A DNA stretch of 64,000 bases from Sphingomonadaceae bacterium (GCA_947473355.1 CANJCQ010000002.1:59436-123435); one strand, 5' to 3'; shown: positions 34,507 through 43,615, numbered from the stretch's first letter. A program made the numbers and translations. Notes: generated by a model not told the origin, from the letters alone.

Positions 34507-34888
34507 TGGTCTGTCCTTCCCAAAAATCCCGGGATTACCCCATTGCAGCGGTGCTTCCCTTCAGCCTCGCAAAGATGGTGCAGCCGACATTGGCGTTCGC
34601 CTCTGCTGCCCGGGAAAGGGGCGGCATGCCGACAACTGCCGTAATCGATTCGGCGCTGTGATACCGCATTATTGCTCTCGTGAACGCTTTTCTCTTGTCA
34701 TTGCGTAGCGAATCGTGAAACTATCTACGCTTATCGTAAGTGGATGAACAGCGGACTTTTGCATGCAGTTCTTGCAGTGACACTGGACCAATGCATGAAT
34801 TAGCGACGTTGGGGCAAGGCGATCCAAGTCACCTCACATCGGCCTCAAGCACGCTTGCCAGTCAGACTTGCATGGGAAATGGGAACAG
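34507..34888. other. 382-bp divergent intergenic region
   Basis: This gap separates the SDR-SRPBCC operon from the monooxygenase gene. Apart from the operator-like repeat at 34701-34732, I see only A/T-rich patches around 34680-34760 that could hold promoters. No ORF with a plausible ribosome site or RNA gene is apparent. Confidence 0.5.
34701..34732. promoter_or_regulatory. Inverted-repeat operator, site 4
   Basis: TTGCGT (34701-34706) and ACGCTT (34727-34732) are exactly 20 nt apart, with a TTGTCA box next to the left arm (34695-34700). The spacing equals that of sites 1, 2 and 3. It lies between divergent genes, in keeping with a common regulator for the island. Confidence 0.55.
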
Positions 34889-36379
34889 ATGATGAGTTTT
34901 GGTGGCTGGAAAGGCAAAGGCGGGGGACTGCGCTATGCCATCATCGGCGGCGGCATGGCCGGCATCCTCGCGGCCATAAAGCTCAAGGAGCGCGGTGAAA
35001 CCAATTTCACCCTGTTTGAGAAGGCCGACAGTCTCGGCGGCACCTGGCGCGAAAACCGCTATCCAGGCCTCACCTGCGATGTGCCTGCCCACGCCTATAC
35101 CTACAGCTTCGCGCCCCATGCCGACTGGAGTGCCTATTACGCCGGTGGCCCCGAGGTAAAAGCCTATTTCGAGAAGGTGGCTGCTGATTACGCTATCATG
35201 CCCTACGTGCGGTTTGGTGCCGAGATCGACGATTGCCGGTTCGATGATAAAAGCTCGCAGTGGACCGTAACCCTGGCAAACGGCGAAGCCTTTGTGGTGG
35301 ATGTCATTATAGCCGCATCGGGCGTGCTGCATCATCCCAACATTCCCGCCATCCCGGGTCTCGACACCTTTGCCGGCAAGACGTTTCATTCCGCGCGCTG
35401 GGATGATAGCGCCGTGCTTGACGGAACCCGGGTTGGCATTGTCGGTTGCGGTTCTACAGGCATCCAGATCCTGACGGCCCTGTGTGATCGTTCTGAAAAG
35501 GTCGTTGCATTCCAGCGTTCGCCGCAATGGATAATGCCGGTCCCGCAATTCGAATATACCGAAGAACAGCGCGAGGCCTTCCGCAAGGATGTGGCCCTGA
35601 TCGATGAAATCCGGAATGATCCGCGATATTGGGATAACATCATCCGGTTCACCAAGGGCATCACCGATATAAACGGTCCAGAGATGGCGGCGATCGAGGA
35701 TACCTGCCGCCAAAATCTCGAAGACAGCGTCAAGGACCCGGACTTGCGCGAAAAGCTTCGGCCCAATTATCGCGCGGCCTGCAAGCGGCTGATCTACAGT
35801 TGGCAATATTATGACTGCGTGCAGCGGCCATCGGTCTATGTCGAGACGGGCTCGATCGAGCAAGTCGAGCCTGAAGGTGTGCGGATGAAGGACGGCACCT
35901 TCCATCCGCTAGATGTGTTGGTCCTGGCGACCGGCTTTAGGGCAGACAGATTCATCCGCCCGACCACGGTTACCGGCCGGGAGGGAGTTTCACTCGACGA
36001 TTTCTGGTCGGTCCGTCCGTCTGCGCACTACGCAGTGGCGATGCCCTCGTTTCCTAATCTGTTCCTGCTCAACGGGCCGACCGGACCTGTCGGCAACTTT
36101 TCACTCATCGATATTGCTGAGCGGCAGTGGGTCTATATTGACCAGCTGCTTGAAACGATCCGTGCGGGCAGGGGCAAGGTCGTGGAGCCAACTCACGAAG
36201 CCTTTGAGGCTTACGAGGCGCGCCGGATTGCCGCTGCGAAGACCACAATCTTCGGTTCCGGTTGTACCAGCTGGTACCTCGACAAAACCGGAGTGCCTTC
36301 AAGCTGGCCCTGGGGCTACCAGGATTTTGCCGACGCCATGGCTGCGCCCGTCATGAGCGAATTCAGTTTTCGAAACTGA
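34889..36379 (+). CDS. Flavin monooxygenase, type I Baeyer-Villiger-like
   Basis: This 496-residue flavoprotein has an N-terminal FAD motif (IIGGGMAG near 18-25), SLGGTW, the type I Baeyer-Villiger fingerprint F-x-G-x3-H-x3-W-D at about 161-172 (FAGKTFHSARWD), and a second nucleotide site VGCGSTG. It should insert oxygen next to a ketone using NADPH and O2, as steroid and cyclic-ketone monooxygenases do; some relatives instead N- or S-oxidise. I prefer the ATG at 34889 after GGGAA. It is a single-gene unit divergent from an SDR operon, with an operator between. Confidence 0.88.
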   Translation: MMSFGGWKGKGGGLRYAIIGGGMAGILAAIKLKERGETNFTLFEKADSLGGTWRENRYPGLTCDVPAHAYTYSFAPHADWSAYYAGGPEVKAYFEKVAADYAIMPYVRFGAEIDDCRFDDKSSQWTVTLANGEAFVVDVIIAASGVLHHPNIPAIPGLDTFAGKTFHSARWDDSAVLDGTRVGIVGCGSTGIQILTALCDRSEKVVAFQRSPQWIMPVPQFEYTEEQREAFRKDVALIDEIRNDPRYWDNIIRFTKGITDINGPEMAAIEDTCRQNLEDSVKDPDLREKLRPNYRAACKRLIYSWQYYDCVQRPSVYVETGSIEQVEPEGVRMKDGTFHPLDVLVLATGFRADRFIRPTTVTGREGVSLDDFWSVRPSAHYAVAMPSFPNLFLLNGPTGPVGNFSLIDIAERQWVYIDQLLETIRAGRGKVVEPTHEAFEAYEARRIAAAKTTIFGSGCTSWYLDKTGVPSSWPWGYQDFADAMAAPVMSEFSFRN

Positions 36380-36527
36380 ATGCAAAGTGGTCGAAGGAAG
36401 TGACTCCCAGAATCTGGCCAACATGGATTTTCCCGCACTGCTCCACCTAATTCACTAACAATAGCTAGCGTTGGTTCAGCCAGAGTAGAGTTCGACTTTC
36501 TTGATCTCCCAGCCTAAAGGTCTGGCT

Positions 36528-36734
36528 ATGGGTAGTGTGCACAAGTTCAAGCGTCCGCCAAAGAACGAACAACAATTCCGAGGCTATCGGCCGCAGACGC
36601 CGAACGGCGCTGGTAGCGGAAAGTTGGCGCGCTGGCGGCTGCGTGCCTGGCAGAAGAGCGTTATCGCCTGGTCGGCGTTGCTCCTTGTGGCGGCGGGGAT
36701 TTGGGCCTTGGGCAGATTGTTCGGCATGGCCTGA
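36528..36734 (+). CDS. Small single-pass membrane protein
   Basis: This 68-residue protein has a basic N-terminus (KFKRPPKNEQQ, RPQTPN) and one C-terminal hydrophobic helix (SALLLVAAGIWALG). An earlier ATG at 36501 is possible. It is short and without a known family, but the hydrophobic segment and the clean end before the convergent Hsp70 gene suggest that it is real. Confidence 0.5.
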   Translation: MGSVHKFKRPPKNEQQFRGYRPQTPNGAGSGKLARWRLRAWQKSVIAWSALLLVAAGIWALGRLFGMA

Positions 36735-36752
36735 AAGCGACTGCTCCGGCCC

Positions 36753-38075
36753 CTAAGCCGGTTGCTCGTCATCCGCGATCCAGTCACTGAGGTCAGAGGC
36801 TTCTCCCAGCAGTGCCAGGCCATGGGCGATTGAGGTCAACTCGTTGCCGCTGGCGATCTTGCCTGGCCCAAAGCGCCGTTCGAACACCCGGCGCACGGCA
36901 GGGATCAGCGACGAACCGCCAGTCAGAAAGACCTGATCGATCTGGCTGGCATCCAGAGTGGCGTTGGCGAGCGCGGCCTCGAGAGTTTCGCCAATCCGCC
37001 TCAGGTCTGGCGCTATCCAGCTTTCAAAATCGCTGCGGCTGACCTCGGCATCGATCAGGAGTCCGGGGCCTTCGAAGTGGAATTGGCCATGGGTCTCGCT
37101 TGATAACTCGCGCTTAAGCTGCCCCACGGTTTCATACAGCGCATAGCCCAGCTCGTTTTCGACGACCGCGATCATTCGGGCGATTGCGGTGGGATCGGTC
37201 GCGCTGCGTTGCAGCTGTGCCAATTGCCCGAGCGTCCGCCGGTTGCGCATCAGGGCCAGCCGCGACCAATCGCCGAATTCGGCAAAATGCCCCGCTGGAA
37301 TATCCAGCACCTTGCCGAAGGAACTGTAAGTGCCGCCCTTGCCCAGCAGGGGCAGCACCAGTTGATCCATGATGCGGCTGTCGAACCGGTCACCTGCTAT
37401 GCCGATACCGGCCGAGCCAAGCGGCACGCAGCGCCGGGCAGCGCCTGGCGGGCCGACTCGTACGATCGAAAAATCGCTGGTTCCGCCGCCGAAATCCGCC
37501 ACCAGAAGCGTGGCCGGATCTGACAGGCCGGAGGCAAAGCCATAGGCCGCGCCAAGTGGCTCGTAGACATAGTGAATTTCCCGGCCGAGCAGCGCAAACA
37601 TGGCGTCGTACCGCTTTCGCGCCAGCGCCGGATCGGGCTGCGCGCCGACATAGCGCACGGGCCGCCCCACCAGGATACGCTCGGGCAGATTGTGCAAGGC
37701 CGCTTCGCCGTGGACCAGCAGATGCTTCAGGAAGACCTGCCCCAACTCCTCAAAACGCAGCCGCTTTTCGAACAGGTTGGCATGCTCAAAAGAGGCACTT
37801 GCGGCGACTGATTTGAAGCTCTGCAGAAACCGCGAGCCTTGGGGACAATCCAGGAACTCGGCGATCGCCCAGGGGCCTGCTTCGTGTGCCAGGCCGCCTG
37901 GAACAGCCTCTTCCTGCCAGAAGCACAGAGCCGACCGGAAGACCGAGCTGGAGCCGCCGGGTGCGTTAAAATCGACCAGTTGGGCATGGCCATCGCCCGA
38001 TGCCCGGGCCACTACCGAATTGGTCGTGCCAAAGTCGATGCCGACAGCGCGTGCGGCGGGAGTGCTGGCCGGCAT
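36753..38075 (-). CDS. Short Hsp70-family ATPase (YegD-like)
   Basis: This 440-residue protein consists of the actin-like ATPase domain only. It shows GIDFGTTNSVVA (phosphate 1), VADFGGGTSDFSIV (phosphate 2), and LTGGSSLIP (adenosine). The substrate-binding domain of DnaK is missing, as in YegD-like proteins. A chaperone-like or regulatory role is likely but not known. It is a single gene. Confidence 0.85.
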   Translation of the reverse strand: MPASTPAARAVGIDFGTTNSVVARASGDGHAQLVDFNAPGGSSSVFRSALCFWQEEAVPGGLAHEAGPWAIAEFLDCPQGSRFLQSFKSVAASASFEHANLFEKRLRFEELGQVFLKHLLVHGEAALHNLPERILVGRPVRYVGAQPDPALARKRYDAMFALLGREIHYVYEPLGAAYGFASGLSDPATLLVADFGGGTSDFSIVRVGPPGAARRCVPLGSAGIGIAGDRFDSRIMDQLVLPLLGKGGTYSSFGKVLDIPAGHFAEFGDWSRLALMRNRRTLGQLAQLQRSATDPTAIARMIAVVENELGYALYETVGQLKRELSSETHGQFHFEGPGLLIDAEVSRSDFESWIAPDLRRIGETLEAALANATLDASQIDQVFLTGGSSLIPAVRRVFERRFGPGKIASGNELTSIAHGLALLGEASDLSDWIADDEQPA

Positions 38076-38292
38076 GGGGCGGGTGTCCTCGTTGAAACCG
38101 GAAGCGGTCGGCGCCTATGGCAGCGCGACCACGGCCCGGCAATCGATTTGACCGTCGCCCCCGCAGTAAACGCAGCTCAGTTCAGACATGCAGCGTCAGA
38201 AACGCCGATGCAGCGATTGATAGGCAATCCGGGGATTGACGGACACGCGGCCGCAGATAACAGCGTCGCCCGCAGCAACGAAGGGAAGTCCA

Positions 38293-38538
38293 ATGACCGC
38301 GTCAGTCACAATGCAGGATCCGCATGACCACTTCGCACATTGCGTCCAGGTGTTTGGCGGTATCCCGGCGACTTCGCGGCGCCTCGGAATAGACGAGCGG
38401 GCCATCCGGCGTTTTATCAACGGTGAGCGGCCGATCAGCGATGGGCTGCTGGAAGACACCGCAAAAGCATTGGGGCTCCTTATTGCCGAAGCAACAGCGG
38501 CTGAGGGACACATCGCTGCGGCTATTGGCATTAGGTGA
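38293..38538 (+). CDS. Small helix-turn-helix protein
   Basis: This 81-residue protein has GIPATSRRLGIDERAIRRFI, followed by NGERPISDGLLED, which fits a Cro/XRE-like helix-turn-helix. The ATG at 38293 follows GGGAAG; an earlier ATG at 38236 has no ribosome site. It may be a small regulator or an antitoxin-like protein, but no toxin gene is adjacent. Confidence 0.6.
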   Translation: MTASVTMQDPHDHFAHCVQVFGGIPATSRRLGIDERAIRRFINGERPISDGLLEDTAKALGLLIAEATAAEGHIAAAIGIR

Positions 38539-38555
38539 CGGACTTCAAATTCGGG

Positions 38556-39854
38556 TCACAAGCGCCAGGCCGCATCCGCCCGCAGATGCCGTCCGAGATT
38601 GCGGCGGCTCCACATATTTAACAGCGAAATAGTGACCTTCAGCTGCACGCGTGCGGTCTCATGTCTCGTGAAGATCGGATCAAAGCGGTCGGCGGCGGCT
38701 TGTGGATCGGGCACTTCGCGCAGGATGGCCGGCGGAGCAGTCGTCATGTGCAAGGCCGACATCATCACATGCATTTCCAGATGCTGTGCGAGTGAGCTGC
38801 GATCAAGCATTGGCCCGCCAGCGCGCCCGTATTCGGCGACGAAGAAATCGAGCAAGTGATCAAGATGCTGATCGTGCGTTTCAGGCTCCGCCGCGCCGAT
38901 GCAGCCCCAGATCGATGCAGCCACCGACATCTGCCCGACGCTGCCCCAATCGATCAGCCCGGACCTGAGCGCGCCGTCTGGCTCTCGCCAGAACCAGGCA
39001 TTATCGATGTTCGCGTTCATGTGACACAGCGCGATCATGTCAGGTCGCCCATGCAGGAAGCGCAAGATGTCCTGCTGCTGTTCGGCCACCAGAGGTGCGT
39101 CGGAACAGAAGGCTTCGAGGAAGGCCTCGTCCGCGATGTGCGCAGGAAACAGATGCGGATATTGCAGGATGAATTCGGCGAGGCGGTTGATCCGCTTGAT
39201 CAGCAGCGCTGCCTCGACACGCGGGCGGCGCGCGATGAGCGTATCGGGATCAAACGGGAAATCGCGCTCCACCGCTGCGCCGAGGCGGCCTGACCTGTGC
39301 ACACCCGACAGCCGCGCCAGATTGGCGATCAGCGCGCTGTAATGCGCAAGCGGATCGGGCAGCACGTGGTCCATGCATTTCGCGTGATGCGGCTCGATGG
39401 TGCCACGGCCGTAAGCAATGCGTTCGGTGATGATGATGCCGGTGAGCGTGTCTTGCTGGATATCGGCAAAGTAGCATTTGGGCACGGGAACCGGAAAATC
39501 CGGATCGCGCGACAGGTTCGCCAGCCGCACTTCGGGAGGCATGTGATAGCTGCCGCTATCGCGCACCTTGTCGTGGAAGTTGCGCGAGAACTTCACGAAC
39601 AGATCGTGCGAAAGGCCTGGCGCATCGCGTTCATAAACAACCGAAAGCAGCGCCTTGACGCCAGTGCCGCCCAGCATCCATTCGTCTAGGCCAGTGATCT
39701 GGGTGACGCTGTTATCATGTGCGAGCGCGCCGCTTGCGCGAAAGGCACGCGTGAGGAATTCCGGCCCTGCACCTTTCAGCGCTTCGGGATGGGCGGGGAA
39801 ATCGAAGCCGAATATATCGCCCCGCGCCCAGTGCGTGATCGTCGTTTCTGTCAT
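38556..39854 (-). CDS. Aminoglycoside-phosphotransferase-fold protein with Asp-to-Asn at the catalytic site
   Basis: This is a 432-residue protein of the APH/choline-kinase-like fold. The kinase catalytic loop, usually H-x-D-x4-N, reads H-M-N-A-N-I-D-N here, so the base aspartate is an asparagine; the following IDWGSVG segment (usual DFD/IDWG) is kept. It may be a pseudokinase-like binder or phosphorylate with altered chemistry. Its family occurs beside lipid and steroid genes in other bacteria, but the substrate is unknown. It overlaps no neighbour. Confidence 0.7.
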   Translation of the reverse strand: MTETTITHWARGDIFGFDFPAHPEALKGAGPEFLTRAFRASGALAHDNSVTQITGLDEWMLGGTGVKALLSVVYERDAPGLSHDLFVKFSRNFHDKVRDSGSYHMPPEVRLANLSRDPDFPVPVPKCYFADIQQDTLTGIIITERIAYGRGTIEPHHAKCMDHVLPDPLAHYSALIANLARLSGVHRSGRLGAAVERDFPFDPDTLIARRPRVEAALLIKRINRLAEFILQYPHLFPAHIADEAFLEAFCSDAPLVAEQQQDILRFLHGRPDMIALCHMNANIDNAWFWREPDGALRSGLIDWGSVGQMSVAASIWGCIGAAEPETHDQHLDHLLDFFVAEYGRAGGPMLDRSSLAQHLEMHVMMSALHMTTAPPAILREVPDPQAAADRFDPIFTRHETARVQLKVTISLLNMWSRRNLGRHLRADAAWRL

Positions 39855-39971
39855 GGCGCGCGGCTAGCAGGATAAGGCGCGCGCACAAGTGAGCTTGTGG
39901 CAGACATCAGACTGTAGATTGCGCCAGCGAGTGTCTGGTGACTTGCGGAGTTTCCGGTTAGCGCCCCACCC

Positions 39972-40178
39972 ATGACCATCATTGCAACGATCATGAACAC
40001 GGCGACCGGCCGCCCCATCCAGAAGATGACATTCAACCGGATGCCCAAGCCTTGGGCGAGCTTCAATCTCGAGACGGGGGAGCTGGTGGTTGCCGAACGC
40101 ATTGATGTGGGCAGGCCTGCGCCGGGAAAGTTCGCCGCGCCGGTCGATATCTGGGTGAAACTGAAAGTGCCGGACTGA
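39972..40178 (+). CDS. Small hypothetical protein
   Basis: This 68-residue soluble protein of mixed composition matches no family that I recognise. No good ribosome site is visible. It lies 16 nt before the next gene on the same strand, which favours a real two-gene unit, but it could be spurious. Confidence 0.4.
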   Translation: MTIIATIMNTATGRPIQKMTFNRMPKPWASFNLETGELVVAERIDVGRPAPGKFAAPVDIWVKLKVPD

Positions 40179-40194
40179 ATTGGCGGAGAGGCTC

Positions 40195-40578
40195 ATGGAA
40201 TCTCCCGATCTTGCCATCCGTCTGCGCCGCGCCGCGTTCAATCGCGCCATCGCGGAGGCTGAGCTTGCGGCGATCGGTCAGTTCCTGACCATCAATGCCG
40301 TGCTGGTGGCCGGGACGGATAGCGCGATTCTATCGGGTCGCAAGGCGCAGTTGCTGACGTGGAAGCACGAATTCGCGAGTGCCGATCGCACAATCTATGT
40401 GCGGCTTCCCGAAAGAATCGAGATTTCGCCGATAGGGCCCATGGTGATGGAATACGGCAAATGGCATGGCGCCACGCTGTCCGGGATCGATCTTGCATCG
40501 GGGACCTATGTCGCAAAATGGCGAAAAGCGGGCGGGGAGTGGATGATCGAAGCCGAGATCTATCTCACTTTGGCCTGA
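40195..40578 (+). CDS. DUF4440/SnoaL-like protein
   Basis: This 127-residue protein resembles small NTF2-like enzymes: an N-terminal helix with FNRAIAEAELAAIGQFL, then TINAVLVAGTDS, and the end WRKAGGEWMIEAEIYLTL. The ATG at 40195 has GGAG 6 nt upstream; a TTG at 40180 is less likely. Function unknown. Confidence 0.6.
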   Translation: MESPDLAIRLRRAAFNRAIAEAELAAIGQFLTINAVLVAGTDSAILSGRKAQLLTWKHEFASADRTIYVRLPERIEISPIGPMVMEYGKWHGATLSGIDLASGTYVAKWRKAGGEWMIEAEIYLTLA

Positions 40579-40653
40579 CGCGACGACACATTCATTTGTG
40601 CCGACGAGCCTGACTGTTCCCGGCTTCGTACCTTTCAGGTAACATCAATTCAG

Positions 40654-41049
40654 ATGGAGAGGCCCAGGATGCGCCGAAGGCTGAAACTCTTTTTTGATGG
40701 TGGCTGCCGTCCCAATCCCGGGCGCATCGAGGCCGCTGTAGTGGTGCGTGGCGTGGCGCATATGTTCGACGATCTGGGGCATGGCACCAACAGCGACGCC
40801 GAGTGGCTGGCGCTGCTTAGCGCGCTGGAATTGGCGCAATCGCTGGACCTTGGCGATGTCGTATTCATGGGCGATGCGGCCGAGGTGATCCAGCAGGCCA
40901 ACAGCGCCTTGAGCACCGGTTGCGCCAAACACGCCCATGATGCCGCATTCCTGACCTTGGTTGCCGGGACGCCGGAGGTGCGGATCCGCTGGATCAAGCG
41001 CGAGCAAAATCTTGCAGGCATCGCTCTTGCCGCCCGGCACCCACGTTAG
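40654..41049 (+). CDS. RNase H-fold protein lacking the last catalytic aspartate
   Basis: This 131-residue protein has an RNase H-like arrangement: D15 (FFDGG), E50 (DAEWLALL) and D74 (MGDA) sit at three catalytic places. The fourth, usually A-D in the REQN-x2-AD element, is A121-G122 here. It may be inactive or use a different metal arrangement. An ATG at 40669 is an alternative start. It is likely a housekeeping-type small protein. Confidence 0.65.
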   Translation: MERPRMRRRLKLFFDGGCRPNPGRIEAAVVVRGVAHMFDDLGHGTNSDAEWLALLSALELAQSLDLGDVVFMGDAAEVIQQANSALSTGCAKHAHDAAFLTLVAGTPEVRIRWIKREQNLAGIALAARHPR

Positions 41050-41177
41050 CGGTTCTGTTCTTTGCACCCACAAGCCGCTTCCGGCATTTGGACCTCTATC
41101 CGATCTCATGGCAGACTTGCGAAGAAGCTGTTACGCGCCCGGGCGCAATCGGTTCAGGAATTCGGGAAATAAAGGCG

Positions 41178-41513
41178 ATGATACAACCAGGTGCGACGTT
41201 CAGGGATAATCTTCAGCAATTGCCGCCCGTCGATGGCGTCCAGCGCATAGATCTCGTCAACGCGAATGGCGCTGTGGTCGCCAACATCGAGAATCAGCCG
41301 GGCAAGCAAGGCTCGCTGGCCGTCTACCAATACCTGAAGCAGGCCTTTGGCACTCTGGATGCAAAGGCGGCCGAACACGGCTTGCTGGTGTTTGCCGAGC
41401 ATACCGTGGATGCCCGCAACCGCCCCGGCGCGCATCCGAATGTCGATCGACTGCTGGCGATTGCGGCTGGCGGTAATCCGCTATCAATCGAAGTCGTGGA
41501 CGAATGCCGCTGA
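41178..41513 (+). CDS. DUF2322-family protein
   Basis: This 111-residue protein has the DUF2322 pattern RIDLVNANGAVVANIENQPG, KQGSLAVYQYL, FAEHTVDARNRPG and HPNVDRLL. Function unknown; it is a short conserved protein. AAAGG precedes the ATG at 41178. The end converges on the ABC operon. Confidence 0.75.
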   Translation: MIQPGATFRDNLQQLPPVDGVQRIDLVNANGAVVANIENQPGKQGSLAVYQYLKQAFGTLDAKAAEHGLLVFAEHTVDARNRPGAHPNVDRLLAIAAGGNPLSIEVVDECR

Positions 41514-41588
41514 CTTGCTGCTGAAAGCTTCCCGGCCAAGCTGGCACCATAAGACAGGTGACCGGCGCAAATCCCGATATTCCTGCTT

Positions 41589-42560
41589 TCAGGTGAAGAG
41601 ATGGCAGGCAACTTGCCGGTCGGGCTGGCCAGCCAGAGGCAGGAGAAGTGGAGTTTGGACCCGGCATTGTTCCATCACATGGGGGCAGCGTGCGGCAAAC
41701 CGGCACCCTGGGCCAATGTCGACAGGTGAAGGGATCTCGCCTGTAATCGTGGTGGATTTGCGGCTGCGCTCCAGATTGGGATCAGGTTCCGGATTTGAGG
41801 CTATCAGAATCTGCGTATAGGGATGCTTCGGTTCAAAGAACACATCCTGCGCCGGCCCGATCTCTGCCATCGCTCCCAGATACATCACTGCCATACGGTC
41901 ACTGATATAGCGCACCATCGACAGGTCATGGGCAATGAACAGCAAGGTCAGACCCATCGATGCCTTTAGCTCTTCGAGCAGGTTCACCACTTGCGCCTGG
42001 ACTGAAACATCGAGCGCGGAAATTGGCTCGTCGCAAACGACAAATTCAGGCTCAAGGATCAGAGCCCGCGCAATACCGATCCGCTGGCGCTGGCCACCGG
42101 AAAACTCATGCGGGTAGCGCGACATGTAATCCGGCTCGAGACCGACCCGGCTAAGCCAGCTGGCCACGCGATCGCGCAAGTCGCTTGCCGAAAGATCGCT
42201 GTGCAGTTTCAGACCTTCGCCGACAATCTCGCCGACTGTCATGCGCGGGTTGAGCGAGGAGTAGGGGTCCTGGAAAATCATCTGCATGACTTTCGCCTGA
42301 CGCCGGAAATCCGCCGCTTCATACTGCTGGGGCAGGGTTTTACCGCGATAGGTCACGGTGCCGCTGGTCTTGGCCAGCAAGCCGATCAGCGTCTTGCCGA
42401 ATGTCGTCTTGCCCGAGCCCGATTCCCCGACCAGCCCAACGATCTCGCGTTCGTGGATGGTCAGGTCGACCCCGTCGACCGCATGGACCTTCCGTCCTTT
42501 CGGCAAAGGGAAAAACTTCGTGAGATTTTCCGATACGACGAGAGGCGGGGAGGCGGTCAA
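41589..42560 (-). CDS. oppF: Peptide ABC transporter ATP-binding protein, OppF-type
   Basis: This 323-residue ATPase has Walker A (GESGSGKTT), signature FSGGQRQRIGIARAL, and Walker B LEPEFVVCDEP. I chose the TTG at 42560, because it overlaps the stop of the previous gene (TTGA) and has GGAGAAGAAG upstream; the longer ORF is not needed. It pairs with the OppD-type protein, and the C-terminal CRFAARCPH segment is the usual OppF/DppF end. Confidence 0.9.
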   Translation of the reverse strand: MTASPPLVVSENLTKFFPLPKGRKVHAVDGVDLTIHEREIVGLVGESGSGKTTFGKTLIGLLAKTSGTVTYRGKTLPQQYEAADFRRQAKVMQMIFQDPYSSLNPRMTVGEIVGEGLKLHSDLSASDLRDRVASWLSRVGLEPDYMSRYPHEFSGGQRQRIGIARALILEPEFVVCDEPISALDVSVQAQVVNLLEELKASMGLTLLFIAHDLSMVRYISDRMAVMYLGAMAEIGPAQDVFFEPKHPYTQILIASNPEPDPNLERSRKSTTITGEIPSPVDIGPGCRFAARCPHVMEQCRVQTPLLLPLAGQPDRQVACHLFT

Positions 42561-43615
42561 GACTTCTTCTCCGGGGGGGCAGCCGCAGCGGCGATCATGC
42601 TTGCGCCGCCCGCAGCCTTTTCGTGGTGCAGCCAGCATTTGCCATAGTGATCCGCGCCCACCACGAAAGGCGCAGGCTCATGGGTGCTGCAAATTCGCAT
42701 CGCATGGGGGCATCGGGCGGCATAGGCGCAGCCAGCGGGCGGTGAGAACAGGTCTGGCGGGCTGCCTTCGATCGGCAGCAGGCGGTGCTCGGCATCGGGA
42801 TTGTTGCTGGGCATCGCTGCCCTGAGGCCGACGGTATAGGGGTGCGCGGGACGATAGAAAATATCGTCGACGCTGCCCCGTTCGACAATCTGCCCGGCAT
42901 ACATGACCGCCACTTCATCCGCCATGCGGGCCACGACGCCAAGATCATGCGTAATCAGGATTATGGCAGTGCCGTGCTCACGCTGAAGATCGCCCAGCAG
43001 ATCGAGAACCTGCGCCTGGATCGTCACGTCCAGCGCGGTGGTCGGCTCGTCCGCGATCAGGATCGCCGGCTCGCAAGCAATCGCCATGGCAATCATCGCG
43101 CGTTGCAGCATCCCGCCGGAGAATTCGAAAGGATATTGCTTCGCCCGCTGCGCCGCCTCGGGAATTCTGGCCATGTCGAGCAATTCGATAGCGCGGGCAA
43201 AAGCCTTTTTGCGGCTCCACCCCAGATGGACTTCCAGCGTTTCCGCGATCTGTCGGCCAATCGTCATCGTCGGATTGAGCGAAGTCATCGGGTCCTGGAA
43301 GATCATGCCGATCTCTCTGCCGCGAAAGTCCAGACCATCAATCTGCGAGGTGCCCAGGATATTGCGCCCGCGCAATTCCGCTGTGCCCGATTTCAACCGG
43401 CCCGGCGGCATCGGCACCAGGCCCATCAGCGCCTGTACCGTTACCGACTTGCCGCAGCCTGATTCGCCGACAATGGCGAGCGTCTTGCCGGCTTCCACGC
43501 TGAAGCTGACTCCGCGTACCGCTTGCACAGTGCCGCCATAGGTTTCGAACTCGACCTGCAGATTCTCTACTGTGAGCAGGGGCGGCTGTTTGGCCGGTGG
43601 CGCGGGGGCGGTCAT
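42557..43615 (-). CDS. oppD: Peptide ABC transporter ATP-binding protein, OppD-type
   Basis: This 352-residue ATPase has Walker A (GESGCGKS), signature FSGGMLQRAMIA and ILIADEPTTALD. The C-terminal CAYAARCPHAM cysteine segment is the usual Opp/Dpp [4Fe-4S]-like end. The start overlaps the OppC stop (ATGA). It works as a heterodimer with OppF on the cytoplasmic side. Confidence 0.92.
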   Translation of the reverse strand: MTAPAPPAKQPPLLTVENLQVEFETYGGTVQAVRGVSFSVEAGKTLAIVGESGCGKSVTVQALMGLVPMPPGRLKSGTAELRGRNILGTSQIDGLDFRGREIGMIFQDPMTSLNPTMTIGRQIAETLEVHLGWSRKKAFARAIELLDMARIPEAAQRAKQYPFEFSGGMLQRAMIAMAIACEPAILIADEPTTALDVTIQAQVLDLLGDLQREHGTAIILITHDLGVVARMADEVAVMYAGQIVERGSVDDIFYRPAHPYTVGLRAAMPSNNPDAEHRLLPIEGSPPDLFSPPAGCAYAARCPHAMRICSTHEPAPFVVGADHYGKCWLHHEKAAGGASMIAAAAAPPEKKS

